Below are positions 1 through 6,074 of a stretch of DNA of 7,892 bases, in pieces. This DNA comes from an uncultured Sphingomonadaceae bacterium (lineage in GTDB: Bacteria > Pseudomonadota > Alphaproteobacteria > Sphingomonadales > Sphingomonadaceae). The notes under the pieces are model-generated. The model worked only from the letters and a program-made list of their open reading frames with translations. It searched no databases and had not been told where the DNA came from. A program made the translations under genes and the position numbers. The stretch's first letter is position 1; every line of letters starts with the position of its first letter. The DNA lies in the NCBI GenBank assembly GCA_937920575.1, contig CAKZSF010000134.1, positions 1-7,892 on the forward strand, given 5' to 3'.

Positions 1-1140
1 GCCTTCTTCGCCTGGCTTGATTTCAGTCAGATCGGCATCGAACAATTTGGTGGAGCGGCCCGGTAAAGCGGCAAACTTGCCGCCTCCCGATGACCCAGCA
101 GCGGTGGTGACGACAATGGCCGTACCCGAACTTTCGCTCGAACCCAGCGCATCGACAATCACGAGGCCTGAATTCTGCGCAAGCAAGCGCTGCTTCACAT
201 CTTCGCTGAACATCGCACCAGAGCTGGTAACCTGTCGCAAGCTGGCAATCGCGTCAGAGCCATGCGCCGCGTTCTCCAAAGCGTCTGCCAACGGAAGTGC
301 AAAGGCATCGCCAACGATGAACCAGCCCTTTGCTCCCAGCCGCTTTGTTTCTGCAATGGTCAGCTCGGCATCGAATTTGGGCGCAGGCAACAGCGCAATC
401 GTCCCGCCTTTCAGCAGATGGATCATGGCCGAGAATTGCCCGGCCCCATGCATCAGCGGGCTAAGCATCAACAATGGTGAGGTTGAAGCAGGATGAGCAG
501 GCGCGATTTTCGCCGCTTCGGCCACATGCTCTTCCAGCGTGGCGGGCACAAATGGCGGCGTACCAGGGGCGCGCTGCCAAACCGAAATCCCAAACGCTTG
601 CCAAGCGGAAACGAAAGGCCACATAACCGCTTTGGGCATGCCGGTGGTGCCGCCCGTTGCGGTATAAAACAGCGCCTCAGGATCACTGTGGATCGTAAAA
701 TCCACGGGAAAACGGAAAGTTTGCAATTCGTCCCAGGCTGATGTGCCCACATCAATCGTCACGGTGCCACCCGGCATGGCGGCACGCGCCGCATCGGCAA
801 AGTCGCTTTCCGTGAACAGCGCCTTCAATCCAAAGCGCGTGAAGATATCGGCAAGCTCGCGATCCTTGTAATGGTAGTTCACATTGACCGGCGTGACGCC
901 CGCTTTCACGCAGCCGAAATAGGCGAGAATATAGTCAGGCGTGTTGCGCAGCATTTGGCCGGCTGCATCGCCCGGTTGCAATCCCTTTGCCCGCAACCCG
1001 GCGGCAATACGATCAGTGGCTTCGTCCAATTCGCTCCAAGAAACCACCCGCGTGCCTTGGATCACAGCAGGACGATCGGGCTCGATTGCCGCCGCCAACG
1101 CCTTTAGCGCAACACCAAAATTCTCGCCTAGCCAGGTCAT
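1..1140 (-). CDS. AMP-forming acyl-CoA synthetase, C-terminus cut by window edge
   Basis: Partial gene: 380 residues from the ATG at 1140 to the left edge with no stop, whereas the family is usually about 500-550 residues. It belongs to the adenylate-forming (ANL) superfamily, which activates a carboxylic acid to an acyl-AMP and then an acyl-CoA. The ATP-binding loop YTATGGTTGMPKAVMW lies at about residues 159-174, followed by an A4-like PLMHGAGQ at 228-235 and an A5-like ALGSSES at 331-337, where many relatives have YGxTE. The GGTTGxPK..MW form of the loop recalls acyl-CoA synthetases of steroid side-chain and fatty-acid catabolism (FadD19/FadD17-like), from memory and not proven. The C-terminal domain with the catalytic Lys is outside the window. 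A GGAA precedes the ATG by 5 bases. It is transcribed divergently from the LuxR gene, which could control it. The family call is strong; the substrate is unknown. Confidence 0.93.
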   Translation of the reverse strand, partial: MTWLGENFGVALKALAAAIEPDRPAVIQGTRVVSWSELDEATDRIAAGLRAKGLQPGDAAGQMLRNTPDYILAYFGCVKAGVTPVNVNYHYKDRELADIFTRFGLKALFTESDFADAARAAMPGGTVTIDVGTSAWDELQTFRFPVDFTIHSDPEALFYTATGGTTGMPKAVMWPFVSAWQAFGISVWQRAPGTPPFVPATLEEHVAEAAKIAPAHPASTSPLLMLSPLMHGAGQFSAMIHLLKGGTIALLPAPKFDAELTIAETKRLGAKGWFIVGDAFALPLADALENAAHGSDAIASLRQVTSSGAMFSEDVKQRLLAQNSGLVIVDALGSSESSGTAIVVTTAAGSSGGGKFAALPGRSTKLFDADLTEIKPGEEG

Positions 1141-1280
1141 ACTGTTCCAATGCAGATAAGTTGAGCCTCGTTTTAGTGATTATCGGCGACAGCCGCGCCT
1201 ACAAATTTTGTGAGCCTAATGGGCCACTTTCCGCTACGTTACCCCCATACGAGTCGGACATTCACAAAAGGAAGCCGAGC
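1141..1280. promoter_or_regulatory. Divergent promoter region between acyl-CoA synthetase and LuxR gene
   Basis: This 140 bp gap separates two divergent genes and so should hold both promoters. On the minus strand GATAAT (plus positions 1179-1184) is a fair -10 box for the synthetase, about 40 bases ahead of its ATG; no good -35 sits at the ideal distance. Near the expected -35 position is the 11 bp palindrome ACAAATTTTGT at 1201-1211, a possible operator. The heptamer TGAGCCT occurs twice (1162-1168 and 1211-1217). No clear promoter was found for the LuxR gene. The location is certain; the individual elements are weak. Confidence 0.4.
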
Positions 1281-2090
1281 ATGAGAGGAAACGTCGTCGA
1301 ACTGCGCACGCCGCACGGACGGGAAAACATCGATCAACTTTTGGACGAAGTCACGATTACGTGCCTTGAGGATATCCATGACGCGGCCGAAACAATGGCC
1401 CGCATCGCAAAAGAGCGTGGCATGCAAATCGCCATGTGCGACGATATTTCTTCCAACGAAACGATGCTGGACGCTGATGGCTCCATTCTCAACGCTGACG
1501 TTTTCAATTGGCTCGATGATGGCGCTCGTTGGTGGGAAGATCACCGCCTTGCTTTGGGCTCACCATTGCCGCGCGCCTGCCGTTATGAAAGCGAGCCGTT
1601 CTGGGTCAATGAAGACGGGTTCAATACTCGCTGGCGCAATTCCTATTTGGACGAAATCGATCTGCATGATTTTGAAAAGCGCTCGCTTTGCAAAGCTGCA
1701 ATTGTAATTCCTGTTCACCTGCCCTTCGGACAGATTTCAGCCAATAGCTTCGTTCCGCTAGATCGCGATAAGACCGACCTGACCGAAGAATTCGCGCAGT
1801 ATGCGTCACTCTTCTCGCAGCTTACCCAGCGTTTCATCGCTGGCTATGTCCAAGCACACCGGACCAAGCGGCGCATTCCCTCAGATTGCGTTTTGTCGAA
1901 ACGCGAAGTGGAATGTTTGCGCTGGGCTGCAATTGGCAAGACGGACAAGGAAATCAGCATGATCCTTGAACGCAGCCATGCGACCATCCGCTATCACGTC
2001 CATCGCGCTGGCGAGAAGCTGAACAGTGTGAACCGCGCGCAGACGATTTTTAAAGCGGGTCAGTTGGGGTATCTCGGCGCTAGCAGCTGA
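1281..2090 (+). CDS. LuxR-family transcriptional regulator (LuxR solo)
   Basis: A 269-residue DNA-binding regulator. The C-terminal LuxR/GerE helix-turn-helix spans about residues 205-264: LSKREVECLRWAAIGKTDKE, then an ATIRYHVHRAGEKL recognition region and NRAQTIFKAGQLG. It keeps the conserved Glu209, Leu213 and Gly219. Residues 20-185 resemble the autoinducer-binding fold, including the VIPVHLPFG strand at 142-150. The usual acyl-homoserine-lactone pocket pattern (WxxxY, then DP, then W and G) is degenerate: Trp84/85 and Trp108 are present, but Tyr and Asp have no clear counterparts and Ala140 replaces the Gly. No luxI-like gene is in the window, so it may sense another small molecule, perhaps a pathway substrate. 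The start at 1281 is chosen because AAGGAAG lies 6 bases upstream; the frame runs open back to 987, but that part would overlap the synthetase on the other strand. It ends in tandem TGA codons. Confidence 0.92.
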   Translation: MRGNVVELRTPHGRENIDQLLDEVTITCLEDIHDAAETMARIAKERGMQIAMCDDISSNETMLDADGSILNADVFNWLDDGARWWEDHRLALGSPLPRACRYESEPFWVNEDGFNTRWRNSYLDEIDLHDFEKRSLCKAAIVIPVHLPFGQISANSFVPLDRDKTDLTEEFAQYASLFSQLTQRFIAGYVQAHRTKRRIPSDCVLSKREVECLRWAAIGKTDKEISMILERSHATIRYHVHRAGEKLNSVNRAQTIFKAGQLGYLGASS

Positions 2091-2168
2091 TGACGGCAGA
2101 GAGTCCTGCGCTTTAGGGTGAATGCCTATGCGGGCGGGTGTGCGCCATCAGAATAGGTTGTCCTGACG

Positions 2169-2714
2169 CTAACCCAGGCTTCTCAGCGGCTCTGATCCGT
2201 CCCAGCCCTCGCCCGCCGCCTTGATCATGCCAAACAGGTCGGGCCCGTCCGGATCTTGCTGGAGCACTTCGATCAAGCTTCCTGGGCCGGCCCCCGGATC
2301 AGCATAAATCACTTTCGAGTTGCCGAAATTGCCCTCGATCACGATTTCAGCGCCATGCTGCTCACAAGCCGCATAAGCATCGGCGATATCGTCAACCAGA
2401 ATACAGACATGGTGCAGATTGCCCATCGGACCGCCCCCGAGATCGGCATATTCGCCGGTATAGATCGAGGGGTGATTGTCGCGCGGACGGATCAACTCGA
2501 TCTGCAATTCCCCCCAATAAGCGAGCGCCAGATCAAAAACGGCATCGGTCGGCTCGCCTTTGTATTTCATCCCGTCAAGATGAATGCCTTCGAGCAGAAA
2601 AAACGGCCCAACCCCCATCGTTTGCGTCCAATGCCTCACTGCTGCATCGAAATCATCGGGTACAAAGGCGAGTTGCATGATCTCGCCCAATGAAGCCAAT
2701 CCGCCCTTTTTCAT
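2169..2714 (-). CDS. VOC-superfamily protein (glyoxalase / methylmalonyl-CoA epimerase-like)
   Basis: A 181-residue vicinal-oxygen-chelate protein with two beta-alpha-beta-beta-beta modules: about 11-77 (QLAFVPDDFDAAVRHW start, ending LQIELIRP) and 98-152 (GNLHHVCILVDDI start, ending SLIEVLQ). Candidate metal ligands are Gln14, Glu73, His101 (or 102) and Glu149. This Q/E/H/E set matches human glyoxalase I (Gln33, Glu99, His126, Glu172) rather than the His/Gln/His/Glu of methylmalonyl-CoA epimerase, although the overall sequence looks more like the epimerase-like Glyoxalase_4 group. It is shorter than a two-domain extradiol dioxygenase (about 300 residues), so ring cleavage is not favoured. 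The start at 2714 has GAGGAG 6 bases upstream. It is divergent from the Rieske gene across a shared promoter region, which suggests co-regulation and perhaps isomerisation of a product or CoA thioester from the same pathway. Substrate unknown. Confidence 0.88.
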   Translation of the reverse strand: MKKGGLASLGEIMQLAFVPDDFDAAVRHWTQTMGVGPFFLLEGIHLDGMKYKGEPTDAVFDLALAYWGELQIELIRPRDNHPSIYTGEYADLGGGPMGNLHHVCILVDDIADAYAACEQHGAEIVIEGNFGNSKVIYADPGAGPGSLIEVLQQDPDGPDLFGMIKAAGEGWDGSEPLRSLG

Positions 2715-2819
2715 TCGCTGCTCCTCACAGATACGCTAGTTTTTCATGCGCCATAGTGTGCGATAACCCTACTTGGAGAAACTGCACAAAGTGCGAGTTA
2801 CAAGATTGAGGATGCCCGC
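2715..2819. promoter_or_regulatory. Divergent VOC/Rieske promoter region with GCACAAAGTGC palindrome
   Basis: A 105 bp intergenic region between divergent genes. A perfect 11 bp inverted repeat, GCAC-AAA-GTGC, lies at 2784-2794, flanked by ACT on one side and GAGT on the other, so the symmetry nearly extends. A possible -10 box for the Rieske gene is GATAAC (2762-2767) with a weak TTTTCA at 2741-2746; transcription would then begin just ahead of the palindrome, a position suited to a repressor operator. The palindrome also overlaps TTGTGC, a possible -35 for the VOC gene, with TTATCG 17 bases downstream on the minus strand. The palindrome is seen directly; its role is inferred. Confidence 0.4.
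2782..2810 (+). repeat. Upstream copy of an imperfect repeat flanking the Rieske gene
   Basis: CTGCACAAAGTGCGA followed 5 bases later by AAGATTGAG. It resembles 4249-4270 downstream of the same gene (CTGCAAAGTGCGA, then AGAATTGAG). The match needs a 2-base and a 5-base gap, so it may be chance. This copy contains the GCACAAAGTGC palindrome. Confidence 0.3.
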
Positions 2820-4244
2820 ATGAACGAGATGAAGAAGGTCGCCGGCGAACGCTGCCCCGGTCAAAGCTATGCCGATATGTTGCAAGGGGATACCCGCACC
2901 CCGCCCGATTATCTGTTCGAGGAAACCAACATTGACATGGGCAATGATCCAATCGGGGTCGAGCCTTATGTCAGCGAAGAATATGCCAAGGCTGAACGCG
3001 AGAAGCTCTGGCCCAATGTGTGGCTGTTCGCCGCGCGCGAAGATGAGCTACCCGAAACGGGCGACACGGTTGTTTTCGAAATCAATGAAAAGAGCTTTCT
3101 GATCACTCGGCAAGCCGACGGCAGCGTGCGCGCATTCTACAATGTTTGTCTCCACCGGGGGCGCAAACTGCGCACGGATAATGGCAACACCACCCAATTC
3201 CGGTGCCCGTTCCACGGCTTCACTTGGAAAACCGACGGCGCGCTGAAGGAAATTCCTTGCGATTGGGATTTCAAGCATCTGGAAGACAAAGACATGAGCT
3301 TGCCGGAGGCCCGAGTGGAGCTGTGGCAAGGCTTCGTCATGATCACAGAGAATGCTGATCTGCCTGACTTTAAAACCTGGCTTGGCCCAGCGGCGGATCA
3401 TTATGACCGCTACAATATGGAAGATCGCTATACCGGCATGTGGGTGGCGAAACGCATTCCAGCCAATTGGAAAGCAACCGCTGAAGCCTTTATGGAAGCG
3501 TGGCATTCAGTCACGACGCACCCCCAATTGCTGCCCTTCCTTGGCGATGCAAACACGCAATATGATCTGATCGGTGATCACTTTAACCGGGCAATTACAC
3601 CCTCTGGCGTGCTGAGCCCGCATCTGGCAGGCAAGGATCAGAACTACATTCTGGACAAAATGAATGCATTTTCCGGCGGCGATGATGGCGACACAAACCG
3701 CCGTTTTGCCGCTGGTAGTGGCGACGATAGCGGCTTTGACAACAATGATCCGCTGGGCGCGCGCAAAGTTCTGGCGGAGGCCGGCCGTCAAGGGTTCACC
3801 GAGCAATATGGCTACGACTATTCGGATGCGTCCGACAGCGAGATTCTCGACAACTTCACGTATAACATCTTCCCCAATTTCGCTCCGTGGATCGGGTTCC
3901 TGCCGACGCTTTGCTATCGCTGGCTCCCCGGGGACACGCCCGATTGGTGTGTGATGGAAATCCGCCTGCTTTTCCCAACGCCGAAGGGTGAGAAAAGGCC
4001 GCGCGCGGTTGAATGCACATATATCCCTGATGACGAACCTTTCGCATGGGCGGCTGACATTATGGGCCCGCAACTTGCCAATGTGTTTGATCAAGACATG
4101 GCAAATTTGCCGCATGTGCAAACCGGCATGAAGGCATCAGCCAATGGCTTGATGGAGTTGGGCGCGTATCAGGACAGCCGCGTGCGGCATTTCCAGACCA
4201 CGCTTGAGAAATATATGAGCGGCGAACTTCCCGCCAAGAAATAG
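2820..4244 (+). CDS. Rieske [2Fe-2S] non-heme iron oxygenase, alpha subunit
   Basis: A 474-residue terminal oxygenase. The Rieske cluster motif is complete: Cys110-x-His112 and Cys129-xx-His132 (NVCLHRG ... FRCPFHGFTW). The catalytic domain shows NWKATAEAFMEAWH with His229 and His234 as mononuclear iron ligands and a likely third ligand in FDQDMANLPHVQTG (probably Asp426). The residue three before the first His, which links neighbouring subunits electronically, is Glu226 rather than the Asp of naphthalene dioxygenase; Glu is also known at this place in carnitine oxygenase CntA. Such enzymes add one or two oxygen atoms to aromatic or alicyclic rings or demethylate. A Gly/Asp/Asn-rich stretch at about 285-310 looks like a flexible loop. 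No beta subunit, ferredoxin or reductase gene is in the window, so electrons must come from partners elsewhere. GAGG lies 8 bases before the ATG. Substrate unassigned. Confidence 0.95.
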   Translation: MNEMKKVAGERCPGQSYADMLQGDTRTPPDYLFEETNIDMGNDPIGVEPYVSEEYAKAEREKLWPNVWLFAAREDELPETGDTVVFEINEKSFLITRQADGSVRAFYNVCLHRGRKLRTDNGNTTQFRCPFHGFTWKTDGALKEIPCDWDFKHLEDKDMSLPEARVELWQGFVMITENADLPDFKTWLGPAADHYDRYNMEDRYTGMWVAKRIPANWKATAEAFMEAWHSVTTHPQLLPFLGDANTQYDLIGDHFNRAITPSGVLSPHLAGKDQNYILDKMNAFSGGDDGDTNRRFAAGSGDDSGFDNNDPLGARKVLAEAGRQGFTEQYGYDYSDASDSEILDNFTYNIFPNFAPWIGFLPTLCYRWLPGDTPDWCVMEIRLLFPTPKGEKRPRAVECTYIPDDEPFAWAADIMGPQLANVFDQDMANLPHVQTGMKASANGLMELGAYQDSRVRHFQTTLEKYMSGELPAKK

Positions 4245-4450
4245 GCGTCTGCAAAGTGCGAAGAATTGAGCGGGCGGAAAAGCTCTAGCCGTGAGCGTGC
4301 GCAATTGGCGACGCTGCGGTTCCGTTGGCCATGGGTTTGGCATTCGAAGGAACGGTCATTGCCGGTGCCGAACGACGCAGGCATGGCGCATGATGGCCAA
4401 GCTGGCGCGTTCAGTACGGGAGTGAGTGGCCGAAAGCAGCAAAGCGCCGC
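4245..4450. other. Convergent intergenic gap, no gene seen
   Basis: The gap lies between the stop codons of the Rieske gene and the NTF2-like gene. Reading frames here lack a plausible start with a ribosome binding site. No GC-rich hairpin followed by a T-run was found on either strand, so termination may be Rho-dependent or simply not recognisable. The first part (4249-4270) resembles the sequence just upstream of the Rieske gene; that is treated as a separate repeat. Confidence 0.6.
4249..4270 (+). repeat. Downstream copy of the imperfect repeat flanking the Rieske gene
   Basis: CTGCAAAGTGCGA followed by AGAATTGAG, beginning 5 bases after the Rieske stop codon. Compared with 2782-2810 it lacks the CA that completes the palindrome and a 5-base spacer. 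If real, it could be a remnant of a duplicated or transferred segment; chance similarity is possible. Confidence 0.3.
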
Positions 4451-4846
4451 TTACGCTTCAGCAGCGATCTCTGCGGCATCGAAATAATGGATTCTGTGCT
4501 CGATTAGCAATCCGTCTTCAAACCGGCCGGCCTCGCACAATGTTTGGGAGAAGGTGTTGCCGGTCTTCTTCGATGTCATGGTGAGGTTGAGAACCACCAC
4601 GCCCCACTCTTTCCCGCCGGTAACATCGCGGATTTCAACCGAGGCGTTTTCCCACGTGCCGTACATCGCCACCGACAAGCGCTGCAGTGCATCCTTGCCA
4701 CGCCATTCGCCGGCAAAGGGCAAGGATGCAGCCTCGTGGATCACGACATCGGGGTGCATCCGCGCCTCCACGCCAGCCCAATCGCGTTCGCCGGCCAGCC
4801 GGTAAATCTCGCCGAGCAACTCTGCAGGAGATGCATGGTCAGCCAT
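4451..4846 (-). CDS. NTF2/SnoaL-like fold protein
   Basis: A 131-residue protein of the cone-shaped NTF2-like alpha+beta fold: N-terminal helices with AELLGEIYRLAGERDW (8-23), then the HPDVVIHEA strand (31-39), a GEWRGKDALQRL helix (46-57), and closing strands TFSQTLCEAGRFEDG and IEHRIHYFDAAEI (115-127). The IEHRIHYFD ending is typical of SnoaL-like members, which include isomerases, hydratases, cyclases and many non-enzymatic ligand binders. It is the last gene of the E1 operon, 4 bases after the lipoyl gene stop, so translational coupling is likely. The ATG at 4846 is preferred; a TTG at 4858 would add four residues and overlap the lipoyl gene. Neither has a strong ribosome binding site. 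The ring-hydroxylating oxygenase beta subunit has the same fold, but this protein is shorter and sits in a different operon. Function unknown. Confidence 0.85.
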   Translation of the reverse strand: MADHASPAELLGEIYRLAGERDWAGVEARMHPDVVIHEAASLPFAGEWRGKDALQRLSVAMYGTWENASVEIRDVTGGKEWGVVVLNLTMTSKKTGNTFSQTLCEAGRFEDGLLIEHRIHYFDAAEIAAEA

Positions 4847-4850
4847 GGCG

Positions 4851-5081
4851 TTAGTCAATCGTCCCGATCAAGTCGCCAACCTTATAGACCGAGCCTTCTT
4901 CGCCCGTGGGACGGATAATCCCGCTTGCCTGAGCTTCAATCTCGGTGGTGCTCTTGTCGGTCTCGACAGTGTAGATGATTTCGCCCTTCTCGACCTCTTC
5001 GCCATCGCCGAACATCCATTCGGTGAGCGTCATTTCGGTTGCGCTCATCCCCAATTTTGGGATGCGGATTTCTGATGCCAC
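4851..5081 (-). CDS. Free-standing lipoyl (biotinyl/lipoyl carrier) domain protein
   Basis: Only 76 residues, essentially one lipoyl domain. IRIPKLGMSATEMTLTEWMF opens the fold; ETDKST (40-45) carries the modified Lys43 at the hairpin tip; ASGIIRP and VGDLIGTID close it. The DK pair is typical of lipoylation in 2-oxoacid dehydrogenase E2 subunits, whereas biotinylation would normally show MKM. In E2 proteins this domain is followed by a subunit-binding domain and a large acyltransferase core; here the gene stops directly after the domain. It lies 6 bases after E1 beta and 4 before the NTF2-like gene, so it very likely serves as the swinging arm for the adjacent E1. The start is GTG at 5081 with AGGAAAGG inside the end of the E1 beta gene, 11 bases upstream. 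The next Met (residue 12) would remove the first strand. Confidence 0.92.
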   Translation of the reverse strand: MASEIRIPKLGMSATEMTLTEWMFGDGEEVEKGEIIYTVETDKSTTEIEAQASGIIRPTGEEGSVYKVGDLIGTID

Positions 5082-5087
5082 GGCGGC

Positions 5088-6074
5088 CTATTCCTTTCCT
5101 ACAGACGCTTTGATTTGCTCGACAATTTCGCCCTTGGTCGGGATCCATGCCTGCTCAAGATGGGTTGCGAACGGCACCGCTGAGAATGTGCCACCGATCC
5201 GGCGCACCGGACCTTTCAAGCTGTCCCAGCATTTTTCCTGGATATTGGCGGCAAGCTCTGCGCCTGTGCCGAACGGTTTGACCGCTTCGTGCAAAGTGAT
5301 CGCACGGCCGGTTTTGTTGACTGATGCCAGCACGGTTTCCTCGTCATAAGGCGCAATAGTGCGCAGATCGACGACTTCGACACTCACGCCTTCTTTCTCC
5401 ATTTCGCCCGCCACTTCCAAAGCGTCCAATACAGTGCGCCCGTAAGTGATGATCGACAAATCCGTACCTTCTTTGGCGATAGCCGCTTTGCCGAGTGGCA
5501 CACGGTAACCGGGGCCGGGATCTTCCGATTTAAGGCCGTAACAAAGAATGTTCTCAATGAAGATCACTGGATCATTGGCGTCAATGCTGGCGCGCATCAG
5601 CCCGCGCGCATCGGCAGCGTTCGACGGCGTCACCACATGAATACCGGCGACATGCGCAAACCATGCTTCAAGCATATCGGAGTGCTGCCCACCAAATCCT
5701 ACGCCCACACCTGTGGTGGTGCGAAGAACCATCGGGCATGGGGTTTGCCCGCCAGACATGAAACGCAGCTTGGCCGCGTGATTGACGATCTGATCCATGC
5801 AGACGCCGACGAAATTCATCAGCATGATTTCGCAGATCGGACGCTGTCCGGCCAGCGCTGCGCCCACAGCCGCGCCGACTATGGCGGTTTCGGAGATAGG
5901 CGTTGCGCGAATACGGTGCTCACCATATTTCTCTGATAGACCGTTGGTCACTTTGAACACGCCGCCGCCTTGCTTGTCGGAGACGTCCTCGCCGAGGCAG
6001 AAGACACCATCATCTTCGGCCATGGCTTCGTCGATGGCCTTGTTCAAAGCCTCTGTCATGGTAATTTCAGCCAT
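5088..6074 (-). CDS. 2-oxoacid/acetoin dehydrogenase E1 component, beta subunit
   Basis: A 328-residue transketolase-like beta subunit of a thiamine-diphosphate E1. Together with the alpha subunit it would decarboxylate a 2-oxo acid, or cleave an acyloin, and transfer the acyl group to a lipoyl Lys. ATPISETAIVG holds Glu62, which should activate the cofactor's aminopyrimidine. GGQHSDMLEAWFAH (128-141) contains His131, the equivalent of the conserved active-site His of human PDH beta. The C-terminal domain shows VDLRTIAPYDEETV, LHEAVKPFGTGAELA and VPFATHLEQAW. The length is normal for the family. The ATG overlaps the alpha-subunit stop as TAATG and has an excellent GGAGGAGG 7 bases upstream (6082-6089), which suggests balanced, coupled synthesis of both subunits. 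Pyruvate, branched-chain 2-oxo acid, acetoin and other substrates cannot be told apart by eye. Confidence 0.95.
   Translation of the reverse strand: MAEITMTEALNKAIDEAMAEDDGVFCLGEDVSDKQGGGVFKVTNGLSEKYGEHRIRATPISETAIVGAAVGAALAGQRPICEIMLMNFVGVCMDQIVNHAAKLRFMSGGQTPCPMVLRTTTGVGVGFGGQHSDMLEAWFAHVAGIHVVTPSNAADARGLMRASIDANDPVIFIENILCYGLKSEDPGPGYRVPLGKAAIAKEGTDLSIITYGRTVLDALEVAGEMEKEGVSVEVVDLRTIAPYDEETVLASVNKTGRAITLHEAVKPFGTGAELAANIQEKCWDSLKGPVRRIGGTFSAVPFATHLEQAWIPTKGEIVEQIKASVGKE

Noticed and set aside
17..496. 159-residue open frame on the plus strand
   Set aside because: It is antisense to the acyl-CoA synthetase, whose minus-strand frame stays open from 1140 to the window edge with ANL motifs.
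987..1280. 98-residue N-terminal extension of the LuxR protein
   Set aside because: It would overlap the synthetase coding region on the other strand, its sequence looks non-coding, and a good ribosome binding site precedes the ATG at 1281.
2812..2823. Four-codon leader ATG CCC GCA TGA overlapping the Rieske start
   Set aside because: The GAGG ribosome binding site abuts this ATG with no spacing, so its translation is unlikely; the overlap is probably chance.
3507..4121. 204-residue open frame on the minus strand
   Set aside because: It is antisense to the catalytic half of the Rieske oxygenase and shows no family motifs.
4316..4376. Possible terminator hairpin in the convergent gap (GTTCC ... 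GGAAC)
   Set aside because: The arms are only 5 bp, the loop is long and no T-run follows on either strand.
4451..4846. NTF2-like gene as the beta subunit of the Rieske oxygenase
   Set aside because: The fold is shared, but ring-hydroxylating beta subunits are usually about 160-190 residues and co-transcribed with alpha. This one is 131 residues, on the opposite strand, and coupled to the lipoyl gene.
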